Shown here: one piece after another, positions 26,601-38,090 of the stretch
How positions within the stretch are numbered: the stretch's first letter is position 1
Layout: every line of letters starts with the position of its first letter
From: Balanoglossus misakiensis
Taxonomy: Eukaryota > Hemichordata
Assembly (NCBI GenBank): GCA_040954595.2
Contig: CM082580.2
Coordinates: 12,276,001 to 12,340,000 of the forward strand
Direction of reading: 5' to 3'
Length of the DNA stretch: 64,000 nucleotides
Translations under genes and position numbers: made by a program
The notes under the pieces: generated by a model
Seen by the model: only the letters and a program-made list of their open reading frames with translations
Told to the model about the DNA's origin: nothing
The model's database searches: none

Positions 26601-28648
26601 CTAGATTTTCATGTCCAAAAATCTCCAAATACCGAAACTGCATTACTCACTTTGTAGTCATTGAAAGGTAGCATATTGAGTAGCAACGTGACCATCTTCT
26701 GGGGAAATTCATACTTCACTGACCAAAACACCAGTTCTTCCAGAAAAGTCTTGTGTTGCAGTTGACTCTGTAGTGATGGACAGTCTGACGTGAAAACCAA
26801 AAATGCTCAAGAGATCAGATATATACATGTACTTTAATACACATCACTTCTGATTCCAATAATGAATTCCAAAATACCACATTGGAGATACGCATGTCTC
26901 ACAGTGCCTCATGAAGAATAGGTACACAGGGTTCCTTGGCAGAAATTCACAGGTTTGACAACACACCTTTCAAGTGCCTTGGTATATTCTTTGGAACTTT
27001 CATACTTCTGATGGCTACCTGGTAATTGTCTTGATTCATATCTGCATAAGAGACCTTCCCTTTCTCTGCCTTGTACTTCTTGCTGGTGATGGAAACTGAA
27101 ATCAGGGAAGATTTGTAAATATGACATGATGTATTGTGGGTTTATTGGAGACATATTGGACAAGCTGCAGGCGAATCCAATATGTCACTCACTCCCTGTG
27201 CAAGGAAATACCACTGGGATGAAAAGGTAGAAGACTTACTGTCTGTAAGGTTCTTATAGAGCTGTGGATTTGTCAGTGCTGTTGTGAGTACGCCGTGCAT
27301 AGCACCACCCATCTTACATAGGTCATGAAACAACTCCAACATGCCCTCTGCTTCCTCACTTAGGTAGGCATCTACAAAGAAAATGTTCGTATTTTGTCAT
27401 TGACACATTTAACATAGAAATCACAAAATATTCTTGCACATCACTCTGAACAGATTTTCTCACCCTCACCTGACTTGCAGTTATCCCTAAGATGCTGAAT
27501 CAACCTGAGTATAAGTCTGGGAACAATATTCTCCGCCATAATCAAGAGGTCGTTCGGTGCCTGTGGACATCTAATTGGTCTCTCAGGGCCATGCCTTGGA
27601 CAGAACCTGAATGTCAGAACAAAGTATGAATGAGTATAATATTTATTAATTTAATTTGATATTTATTCATCTATTAATTTATTAGTCATTTATTTGATTG
27701 ATTGATTGATTGCTTCTTTATTTATTGTACCCTTCCCCCACACATCAAAAGGGCTGAGGGGCAGGAGACTGCCACACTTTCACTTTCAGTTATTGACACT
27801 ATGACAGGATCAAAACAAAAGGCATGTTTAATTTTTTTGTTAAATATGGGTTGATAAATTTATTTTCCATTTCAGGAAGCATCTATGGTGTATAATAGAT
27901 GCACAAAGATGCGGGATGTAAGAAAATATCAAGTTCATATGGAAAGTGGAAGAGACTGAAATATTGAGTTGACACTTCATTACCATGGCAACAACAGTAA
28001 ACAGTGCTGTGCCTATACTTGCGGTTGCGTTTATTTCTTACATCAAAGATCGCTTACGGTTTTACTATTAAGAGGCTGTTTATCGACACTTGACAAGCCT
28101 GTCAATCAACTACTCTTTGAAGAATTTATAACCAAACATAAACAAATTCCTCACCCGGCAGCGTGCATCACACTGATATCGCCACAATCACACGCGCCAC
28201 CAGCCTGACTCCGAAACATGTTGAAATCGTGTCCGGAATGATCACCACCCTGGAAACATTCGGCACACAGCGACATGCACGGGGATATTCCGCACGTCCT
28301 GCAGCGATAGGCAACAAAATTTGAAGTCCAGACAAGACCACAAGTCGTAGCATTGTCATAGACACGGACTGTCTTTGAGAACTCGTTGAAAACCATACCA
28401 CCTGCTAACAGATAACGGCACCAATCAAGGGTGTCCCAATTGTCTAAAGGTTTCTGTGGATCTAACAAATTATCCAGAAGGTCGCTGAGTTGCTGCTGAC
28501 CCCGGGAACAGGCCAGCTGGGCCTTTAAATGGGCGGGGGCCCTATGTTTCCCGAGGTTTAGCAACGTATCCGCCATATTGGATTCTCCATTGCAAAGGAT
28601 TCTGGGAAGTGGCGATGTTCTTCTGTTTTTTCTGTTTCGCTCCATCAC
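11629..28648 (-). CDS. UBR3: E3 ubiquitin-protein ligase UBR3, complete, 34 coding exons
   Basis: I could chain 34 exons from ATG at 28648 to TAA at 11629 with consistent phases and GT-AG introns. They total 5625 nt and about 1874 aa, close to the vertebrate UBR3 length (about 1.88k). A UBR zinc box lies at about residues 103-170. A long helical body follows with many UBR3-specific segments, such as [17 protein letters not shown] and [20 protein letters not shown]. The Ser/Thr-rich linker is at 942-1160, the split RING at about 1217-1346, and the C-terminal Cys-rich UBR fold near 1752-1780. UBR3 belongs to the UBR ligase family and transfers ubiquitin to selected substrates in the cytoplasm. 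Exon coordinates are given in the four block entries below. The start is the first of two adjacent Met codons, and the local 5' sequence gives no better choice. Confidence is high because known UBR3 motifs appear in order across all exons. Confidence 0.96.
14124..14212. mobile_element. Short foldback (MITE-like) element in UBR3 intron 26
   Basis: An 89-bp segment is bounded by near-perfect terminal inverted repeats: AATCCTTTCACC at the left and GGTGAAAGGGTT at the right, 11 of 12 bases matching. The core includes TTGTTTTCTATGGTAAAGCT. Its size and structure suit a non-autonomous DNA element. Related copies occur at 14678 and 18774. Confidence 0.6.
14678..14740. repeat. Truncated copy of the 89-bp foldback repeat
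   Basis: The segment begins TTAACCCCTTCTGC and shares ATGGTTTG, ATTGTTCTTATGGTAAAGTT and their spacing with the element at 14124-14212. Its right end abuts the donor of UBR3 exon 24 (exon end 14746), so the right inverted repeat is missing. Confidence 0.45.
15035..16372 (-). other. UBR3: UBR3 exons 19-23: basic helix and split RING domain
   Basis: Exons in order: 16281-16372, 15970-16125, 15714-15847, 15441-15551 and 15035-15238. Exon 19 gives the Arg/Lys/Gln-rich helix ([20 protein letters not shown]) that precedes the RING in UBR proteins. RING metal ligands are spread over several exons: C1217 and C1220 (CVIC), C1307 and H1309 (CGH), H1312 and C1315 (HLQC), C1343 and C1346 (CPLC). A long insertion separates the first ligand pair from the rest, as in UBR3. 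All the expected ligands are present, so the ligase should be catalytically competent. Confidence 0.93.
16486..19890 (-). other. UBR3: UBR3 exons 12-18: central body and low-complexity linker
   Basis: Exons in order: 19704-19890, 19368-19513, 18879-19042, 18106-18253, 17689-17784, 17440-17577 and 16486-17141. Exon 14 carries [15 protein letters not shown] and exon 15 carries [17 protein letters not shown], both UBR3 signatures. Exon 18 is by far the longest internal exon (656 nt). Its first half is an acidic and Ser/Thr-rich stretch ([20 protein letters not shown], then many T, P, A and S). It returns to conserved helical sequence ([20 protein letters not shown]) before the RING. Confidence 0.92.
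18774..18855. repeat. Second diverged copy of the foldback repeat in UBR3 intron 14
   Basis: TACCCTTTCACC is followed by ATGGTTCAGTCCAAACCCAT, then TTGTTTTCTATAGTACAGTT. This is the same order as in the element at 14124. The right terminus has decayed. It lies about 25 bp from the exon 14 donor (exon end 18879). Confidence 0.5.
20426..20815. repeat. Diverged local duplication in UBR3 intron 11
   Basis: Two segments, about 20440-20530 and 20695-20805, share the order CACT...GACC, a TGATGAGGCAT motif, a second ACTG.CC and AAATATGAAT. The pair looks like an old intronic duplication. Between them are ATCAATCAATC/GATTGATTG tracts that form a short palindrome (about 20610-20630). Confidence 0.35.
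21149..28648 (-). other. UBR3: UBR3 exons 1-11: UBR box and N-terminal body
   Basis: Exons in transcript order: 28155-28648, 27470-27606, 27240-27371, 26967-27095, 26651-26784, 26013-26244, 23721-23900, 23443-23576, 22792-22944, 21827-21916 and 21149-21277. Exon 1 holds most of the UBR box. It includes [20 protein letters not shown] and the CDCGD motif, and the box is completed by FCPRHG in exon 2. Donors in exons 4 (GTGTGT) and 7 (GTGAAT) are weaker than the rest but keep phase. The largest intron, 23901-26012, contains nothing I recognise. Confidence 0.93.
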
Positions 28649-28745
28649 CTGTTTGCGTCACCGCAAAAATATCTGTATGAGTTTTTCATTTGTTTTATGT
28701 CATTATTAATCAATAAATGGTTATTGGTGGTGACGGTGCTCATAA

Positions 28746-28815
28746 GCTTGAGAGGAGAGAGGGGGAGACAGAGAGGGGGAGAGAGAGACATACACACAGA
28801 GGCAGACAGACAGTG
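28746..28815. repeat. Purine-rich simple repeat near the UBR3 5' end
   Basis: The tract is made of GAGA, GGGGGAGA and CAGACAGACAG blocks. It lies about 100 bp upstream of the UBR3 start codon in transcript direction, so it could sit in the promoter or 5'UTR. A GAGA-type tract can bind chromatin factors, but nothing more can be inferred. Confidence 0.6.
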
Positions 28816-31800
28816 TTCTCAGGACTTGAGGTCTAATACTAGTAATAGGTTTGTCTTGATTAATATCGACATTGATGAGTCGCCCTAATAAGGATGTCAG
28901 CGCATACTTTTAACCTGGTGAATTGTTTGCTTCGGAGGATGTTGTCTAGACTACTCAAGGGCCTCATTAAGCAAATTGAATCAGATCACGGCTTGTTCAC
29001 TTCAAATGATAGGACGCCACGGTGAGACCTTCGGTACTCGTCAAACAGGTACACGCACACATGTAGTAAGTCATGATGCAGTAAGGCATATGGGCCTACA
29101 CATTGCTGTAGCTAAGTCTAGCAACTGCAAAGGTTTGATAATGACTGGTCCCTAAGATGAACTCATCACAGTTCTCGTGTGCGAAGGATTCACTCGACAT
29201 CATGCGTGACTGGTTCGTGTGCCAATAGCTCTGGCGGGGAAGCTCTGGGCCCTAGGAGGCACTAAGTATCTAACGGTAGAAATATGACACCAACATATCA
29301 TATCTTCAGACTAGTTCGTGAGCTAAACTGGTAACTGATCTTCCCAACTTAACATTAATCGTGGCTGAGGGTTTAGGGTGTGCCGAGGTAAACCGATATG
29401 TGTCCTAAAACCAATATTATACCTCAATATTACATGAGGTTGACTGTGTTGTATGTAGGCCCGTGTGTTTGACAGCGTGAAGTCGTTAATTTACCTATGC
29501 GCGGGTTAACATCCAAGAAATTAAAAGTTCTAACTTATGTGGCATTGACTCTGGCAAGCCATGATATCTGGATAATTCTTTGTGGCTGAACTTCGTAGTC
29601 TCATTGGAATTATATTGTCGCTTGGCGGAAACTGTCAAATTGGGATTCCGTGAAACTTTTACCAGAATGGTTTTGTTACACGTACATATGTCTGGTTCAT
29701 CGGACTTAATTTACACAAACAGAGATCCAAATCTAATCCATTACACAGTCCTGATTTAGTAGATAAGGGTTCGGTACACAATTTAATTCTACCGTTACAT
29801 TGTCGCTGATGTACTTTTGCATGTTGTTTTCGATTCATTAATTGATTATCGCTGTCGATTCTCTTAATCGTGGCTATCCTAATTCTTATTCTAAACCCGA
29901 TCATCAATGTTTGATTAGTCTGTCGTGATGCGGGTGTGCTATTGGATTTCATTTGCAAGAGTGCAGTCTTCGCGTCTCGTGAACTCTCATAAAATATAAC
30001 TTAACTGATCTTCACATCAGACAGAAAGCAAGGCGATAGGCATAACAAACAGATAAATAAACATTGTCAGAAAAAGACAAAGTTTTCAATGTCTAGAAAT
30101 GGATTCTCCGTGTTCTGAAGTGGGTACTAATTGGTGCAATGTCATCCTGGGAATTCCGAGATTATATACGCCATTTAACTTACTGAATATTTACTCACTC
30201 TTGCACACATGAGCCAATACATTAGCCTGGTTAGCGCATATGCCCAGTTTTCTTCTTTGAAAGACTCCCCACACGCTTTAGAACAGCAAAGAATTGGAAG
30301 ATTTTTTTCTGAAAATCTGTCTTCGAGGCACATACTATGTACCTTAAAGTAAATCCCGCCCACCAACAGAGCTGTCCGTTTTAAGAAGCAAGAATGTTCT
30401 CATCCCGGTGTGAGAGTAAACGAGATCCACAGGCAAGGCATTCCAGGTAACATGAATCATGTCGGTGTGTCGACATCATGATTCAATTCGACTCAAGACC
30501 CCATGCTGTACTCCAACCCTAAACAGTAACGTAAAGCGCCGAAGACATCAATAACGTGAAAATACTAGCACTACACTGCGAGAATAATATTAGGGGGCCT
30601 AATCACGCTATTCCTGCTTACAATAATGGATGGACTACATACCATAATAAGGCAAATTTGATGTGACAATGAACATATTTTACGCCAACTAAATGGCATA
30701 GGTTAAAACACCCAGGCACCCAATGCGGCTTCTGGCTTGGTTTTCTTCAAAATGTAATATACGTGCATATAATAATTGAAACATTATACGAAAATAAAAC
30801 CAACGTAACAAATTTCAATTTTGGCTATGCTTTCTCTTTTATGCTGTTAAATTGCAAAATCAGATCAGCACACTAGAAGATCAGATCTGGTGCGGTTTTA
30901 TTGGTCTACGTCTTGTGGCGCTGTGTAGTGGACCCAGCATATAAAATAGAGCAAATACTAAATAATTCCTGAGCACGAGCAAAGGTCTTGTTTTATCACA
31001 CAGTGAAAAACAGTTGTCTCGCTACAGATGATTCGAGAGATCTACAAAGGATCTGAGCATGTACATAGTCAAGAGATCTAATCACAGTATTACAGAGCTC
31101 TCCAAACACGCTGCGGAATTTCACTCTTTCCCGCAAAACACACCGAAAAGTTACAGCTAATGGAGCTTTAACGCCGTTGGAGTGTTTTACTTTCATTTGA
31201 CGCGAGAACAGGACACACGAATTTATTAGCGCCATCACATAGATGTTCGTTCCAAACTGATATCCGAGCAATCGTTATCCTATTTTTGGTGGTGTCAAAA
31301 TACAACCTGGGACTATTTTTGTGGGTAGATGTAATAATTCTTTGTTAGATACGAAGGAAAATACTGGTATTTGTATGGGGCTATTTTAGAAACTCAAATA
31401 TGGCTAGTGAATGGGTAGTTCTTGCTGGTTGGTGTTCAGTTAGTATGCGTATCTAAGTTTGTACACGTGGTGGTGATTAGCAATACACTGCAGCCAGGGT
31501 GCTTTGAAACGACCATTGTGGTGTTCTTGATATTCAAATTTCGTGTGCCGAAAAATGACGGACTGGCGTGATAAATGCGGTGACCGTATCCTTCAGAATT
31601 GCCAGGTCAATTATAACCAGTTATAAATAAGTAGTTATTGTTTTGCTTTGTTGGACAAGACAATAGAGAAGCATATGTCAGTTCTATGTTGTCTATTTGT
31701 ATAGGTATCCAGTAACATAATTATGAACATATGCCAGGATTTGGTAAGTTAGATTGACAATGCATCCCCTGGAAACACGACTTCGAATGAAACAGCTCCG

Positions 31801-34759
31801 TTTCGGCGGTCACCGAACCCTGTATAGGAGACTCAAGAACGACGCCGAACTGGCGCATTGCACATCACATTCAGATACTCAGCACATTGTAACTGGTATA
31901 CAATAGAGCTAAATTAAACACCCAACAATAAAATACCATATTTGACAAAGCGAAACTTGAGAACATTTTAAGTTCTTAAATAAAACAGCCATTTGTTAGT
32001 GACTCGTTAAAAAACTGGTATTTGCCTGAGGCTCTGTTTAGAAGCCTACGCGTGGACAATAAATGTGTTAACTCTTGCTGGTGGGTAGTTTCTGTAAGAC
32101 TGTATGAAAGTGTGTAGAATTTGAAACATATGGATGGCCCATTTTCATACAGTATTTTGGTTCAGTGCGTTTTTGTCTGATGTTTGTGCCGATCTTTGCG
32201 ACAACGCTCACACGGGACCAAAGCCCCACAGAAAATCTGTCCGTTTGGAGAACTCTGTAATTTAACAAACTCGCTGAACATGACATAACATGCCTGCTGT
32301 GGTAGAACACGCGTAATGCCCTGTCGCCATGTCGTGGCCTTTTGTGTTTATCTGTACAGCATCAGTGATTGAATACCTGCAGGTCAGAACTCGTTTACAG
32401 GCATTACTTCCAACAGACTATTTGTGCATGAAGGCCTACAAACATGTGAAATTATCCTCGGGTTTCAAAGCAGTTTTAAAACTTTTTGTTTGTACACTGG
32501 TGTGGTATACTTACTGGCTGTATTCATATTGTTCACAGATTCGTTGGTGCAACGTGGATTGAAATGTTATTACATGTAGTCATAACTATAATACTCTACA
32601 CGTAGCCTTGGGAACATACTGAGAGATTTTGCGTATATTTCGTGCAAGTGCGCCCCGACTTGAATACGATATTGTATATGATATAATATTATGATATTAT
32701 TTAGGTTATACGATACGATATGTGCATTTGATGTATTAGCTGTGAGGGCAAAAGAATAACTTTAGCCTCCGCAACTTCAGCATGGGGTCAGCTGACCCCC
32801 GTTTGCCCCCGGTTCCTGCGAGAATGGACGCAGTCTTTTTTTCTCTCCCATCAGTGTTACATTATATGTTGCCTGCATGACTATTGATTGCACAGCGGTA
32901 ATCTGGATGATCGGTGAGAGATATCTTCTGCTCAAGTGGTGCAAAGCATGCAAGCGGATTCGCTCTGTGGTGATTCTGTATATACCTTGATTAATGTTTA
33001 TAAAATTCAGCGGCGCCTGTTACTGTGTTACGCAAGGGTATTCAGGTATTCAAACATGATATCAGACAAAACTACCATTCCGAATTTTCATCGGTAAAAT
33101 TAATCATGTCGGATCCCACAGAAGGTGCCATCGATGTTACTTGCGGCAGTTGATGCAGCCCTAACAATGCGCGACGTTCAAACTTCATAGCAGTCGCCCC
33201 TGCAAAAGTAATACAGCTTTGACACCGCTCGAACTAGATAACACCATCACAACCCTAACGTGTGTACCATACTGTTGTTTGCAATCCATGATCAATATAA
33301 ATGGTGGACCGACGTGTGAATAAAACGCAAATTAAACGTAATTTCCACGACAATATCCGTGTTATATTAGTGGAAACAAGATATGGATTATCCAGTTGGT
33401 ACTAGATGTAACCTGAGATCAATTCATTTGACTGCAGCAACTCTAAAACTAGACATCTGCTTTGATTGATGAACCTAGAAGTTTTAGTTTTGGATTAATA
33501 AAAATGCTGGTCTGAAGGATGTGTAACTCACATCCAACTTGTCAAGAATAAAACAGACTGATAAAGGGGAAAGTTACGAGTTGCACACAGGCTCGGAATT
33601 CCACTTGGCATTTCGCTAAATTTGTTAAGTCTTCCGTTCATACTATGAAAAGGCACCGAGGTAGGCACCCATCTGTAATCCGAAAGCCGTTGTCATGGTC
33701 CAATGTTCGTCGATTAAAATGAAGCACGTAAAGTACGGATGAACAATTCCATAGACAATGCAGGGAGGGGGGTATTAAATTGGGTGACATTTAATTCTGA
33801 ATACTAAAAGTTGGTAAATCTCTATCAATGTCCCTCGCGATGCTCAAGTCTCCGGAGTAAAACTTACACCAAGATACATGCTTTACGATATATGTACACA
33901 CACTGCGTCTATCATCACACTTTTATCACCTGGCAGTCGCTGTTCTGCGTGAAGAAGGGCGATAACGCACAACAGGTGAGCGCGGTGATCTGAATGCAAA
34001 TGCGCAAAGCACCAACGACCATAATTCCCGGCGAGTTCTTAGGAAGATAGATTGGAACCCGGGATTGGAACATGGCGAGGGAATATGTGCGTGCTGGAAG
34101 AGTTATAGATATTAAGGCCAAAACTAATGCCTGGTGTTTTGAAAGAGAACCAGGAAGCCTGTACAGTCTATTGTTGCCGCCATACATCATTTAACAACAG
34201 TATTACACGATAGGTACTTTCTAAAGAGTAATATCGTCGATGCCATAAGAAGTAATATAAAAATTGCATGTGTATAATAATATGTCTGCACGAGCCACTG
34301 CGCTGGAAAAAGGTCCTTGAAAGACTATCAGCCTTGTGGTGTTGATACTTAATATAGATTAATAGTTACATCAATTCAAATTCCGCATATGAAGACAAAG
34401 CTCGTAGAAGAAAGAACTTTCTGGCGTCTTGCTCCAAGTAAAGATTGACAACAATGGGCGAAGATGCGTGCGGGGTATAGCCAGGCGTCGCGAGTGAGAC
34501 TAAGGGGCAGAGAATGGTCCTATTCAGTATCTGACTGCAGCATGCATTGGCACAAGGCTGTGACACTGCAATAGTCACGTAAGCATTTGATGATGTCAAC
34601 TACTCACGCGCAACGATGACTATTGATCACAGCGATTGTTCAAACGCCTCTGCCAAGCAGCAAGGTTCCAAGAAAAGACGGCGAGGACTTGGCCTTGAAA
34701 AACTGAATATGAAACCAGAAAATATGTTTGTTTTTTTTCAACTGTTACTTGCTGTTTTT

Positions 34760-34786
34760 GTGTCGAGCAGCTTTGCAACTCGACAC
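34760..34786. other. Perfect 8-bp-arm hairpin
   Basis: GTGTCGAG at 34760-34767 and CTCGACAC at 34779-34786 are exact reverse complements around an 11-nt loop. It is too short and isolated to assign a role. Confidence 0.5.
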
Positions 34787-37700
34787 ATTTAATCGTACTC
34801 CTCCAGGTAGTTTGGCCGTCGTTGTAATTTGATCACGACGTATCTTAACATAGCTTATAGGTTTTCTTGGTTTAATATCTCACTTGATATGGCTTCTAAA
34901 TTAAATAGCGTTGCTTCGTCTCTTTGTGTGTGTGTGTGTGTTGGTGGGGGGGGGGGTAAGGTAGTTGTCCGTGCTTGGCTTGATCTCTACTTTCTGTGGT
35001 AGCTATGGTGACCGTGTACCTTTAAACGCAATATATTAGTTGCGTATGTCGTGCGCGGGTTTTAATTACCCATGATCCTTTACTCTACATATGCAAACTG
35101 ATACCTGGCTAATAACTCCTAATAAAACTAGGGTCGTATGTATTTATGACCACTGACACTAGTTTACACATTCTATTAACAATAACATCTAATGGATTTC
35201 ACATTTCGTATTCCTACACCAATAAAAAGAATAACGTACGGGTGTATCAATCAAGTAGATGGCGTATTTAAAGTGACGGGAATGAAATATACCAAAACAG
35301 TTTTTCGTTGATATTATAATGAGTCGTTCACTCTCACGCAGGTATGTGATATCGAATTTGTACCTAATAACGTTTTCCTTGAGGGCAAGATAAATGAATT
35401 TAAGGCATTTAAATACTGATTTAGGTTTGTCTATTGTGCCGAAATTCTGATATAGTGATGAATCAATAAACTAATGGGAAGAACCATAAGGTATACATAA
35501 CATTTTCATCAACGCTGACGTTTAAATGCGTTTCAGTCAACTGAATATGTGAGATTAAAATTTAACAATATCCACTGTGTATACAAACACCGCCATCGCT
35601 TTTTATTATTCCGGGAATAGCATCAATTCACTTTATTTACTCTTTTATTACGCGCCATATTAATAAAGGTAGTAGAACATTTGCTTTAATGTTTTCTTAT
35701 TTGCAATAAAGGAACACCTGTCGGATTACCACATTACGTGAATCCTATATAGACGGGAAAGCCCGAGAGCATGTCAGCTGGTAACATGCTAGCGAACAAT
35801 AAGGATCAAACAGACATATATCTTACACACGCGTCAGCTTGCATCAAAGTTGCACAAATCTAACGAAAAATAGAAAGCAGTGTAATTCACTAAAATGATT
35901 GGCACAGATAAGGTCAATTAAATTGTATTCAAATCATAACCAACAGTTCAGATATATATGATATTGATATACATGATGACATGAGTTTTAGACCGCGACA
36001 GTGTCGCTCTATGGAATTTGTGGAGAGCATTTCTCTTTCTAAAATCACATCCATTGCAAGTGCCCTTCTGGCAAGATATCATTTGTACAAATTTAAAATA
36101 TCTTGACGTGCGTCAGAAATGTGTGATTTTATTCATGTGCATCGCGTTATGTTATGTCACCAGTTATGTCACATTTTGTTTAATAAGACTAACTCTAAGA
36201 CAGCAAATAGTGTTGAAATGAATAATAAATAGCAATATGGGTTGAAATGCCACCCATTGCAGCTGTGATTAACTGATAAAGACGCGAGATAAGAGGCATC
36301 ATTTAGTAAAAGCGTTCTCAGTCTAATGCACGTCCACGAAGGGAGCAACGCTAAAGAGAGATTGATACCCGGGGCAGAAATTAGCCGTTGAGAACAGAAA
36401 ACTGTAGTAGCCTTAAATGACTACTCGTCAAAGCTCCATGATTGATCCCATTGCTTAACCAACTAGACAGATTTGCAGACGAAGTGACGATTTTCGAAAG
36501 TAAAATCAGGCATTGTGCAACCGTTCACTGATTCTGACCAGCGTGTACACAGTATATCACAGCTCCGTGTTTTATGCAAGGCACAAAGGTCGTTACTTCA
36601 ACACAGATATAGACATACGGCTTACATGTACCTTGCTTTGTGAATTTGAAATAATCCTCAAAAGTATAATTTCCAATAACCTAACACGTTATATTAATGT
36701 AACCGTTTTCACAAACACAATAATTACAACAACATCAACAACTGCATGTAACAGCGACAATATAGCCCGATTAAAAAAAAATTAACAAAAAGAAATAAAT
36801 CTTCGTATTCAAGGGAATATCGGCGGCCAATCCCTTTCATCGTACCGGCATAAGCCATGCTCACATAGGTTATTTTTAATCCTGTCCAAAAAGCCCATTC
36901 TATGTAAATCATGTACATTTATATACTTTCAATTAACGTGTAATACCAGGCAAGCCAACAATTCCCGATGAGCAAGCTTAAAATAACATGGCATAAACAT
37001 GAACAATAAAAAACATGAAATAACACAGAAAGTCCCACCTGGAGCTTTGCACTAGTTAACACGTAAAACAATGTATATCGGGGAAGCTAATACATGTTGT
37101 TCCATTTACTGTTATCCCTCGCCAACAACAAAGATAAACAAACTTCTGATTTTGTAACAAATTTACACATTTAAATATTCGAAAAAATGTAAAAGTCTTT
37201 GTGATAAAAGTGTTAAACTCTGAACGAAATATACTGGTTAGAATATCGAAAAACAGTTTTTGAACTCATCTATATATGTGTGCAAAAATCAAGTGCCGAG
37301 GAAAGACAGATTTAAATTTTCTGACAGAAGCGTCCGCATATACCAATAGACCATTTTCCGAACTCCACGAGACCCTGCCAGATCTCGCGTGACTATCGCA
37401 GTTTATGTGGGAGGATATTCACATGTGACACAGGGCAAATGACACATTGCCCATCGTGTTAAACAGCACAAAATTACAGTTGTTAAACTCCGCACCTATT
37501 CTAGTTTCATATAAAGCTTGGCGTGCATTACTAGTACTTGCCGTGCAACCTACATGTATTACAAGATAATTGATCATCAAGTCTCGCGAGATATCGCAAA
37601 GAGCGGCATATCATCTATTATAAAGAGGGAATCGAGTTTGTTTCTCCTCTAATTTCATGGAAATAGTAGGAATAAATAAATAAAACAAGACTATCCCCTG

Positions 37701-38090
37701 CTTATAATTAAACCCTGCGGCTGAATATTAATCCACAGGTACAAATAGATGAACAGTTTCCATTTATATACGGTGCACAAATTCTCTGCAATATGGTGTA
37801 AGATGAAAATGATTTGATATCGCACAGGAGACCAGCGAGCGGCGGGTTCTTCATGGTCCGGCGTCAGATATACCATACGGATGTCAACCAAATGCCACCA
37901 ACGTTGATGTCCATGAAGACCATGTCTGATCCATGTCGTTTCGAAGACTGAACACCTGTTCTTCTTTTGAAACGATTTGAATACACCTACAATGCCTTTA
38001 GTAGGGTTCTATTCGATACAGCAGTAAGCGTACCATATTAAAGTCAAACGATTGGATAAATGATACCCCGCTCTGCAGTTTTATAAAACA

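Larger units (their letters stand above)
28649..38090. other. Gene-free interval upstream of UBR3, about 9.4 kb
   Basis: Both strands have only short frames without recognisable domains, codon bias or good splice pairs. The UBR3 promoter should lie at the low-coordinate end. A purine-rich tract (AGAGGGGGAGA-type) spans about 28746-28815 and a short (TG)n run lies at about 34926-34940. The rest shows no RNA gene or transposon ends that I can identify. Distal regulatory DNA is possible but cannot be shown from sequence alone. Confidence 0.5.

Noticed and set aside
32329-32562. 77-codon frame upstream of UBR3
   Set aside because: It has no recognisable domain, no splice partners and no supporting context in a gene-free AT-rich interval.
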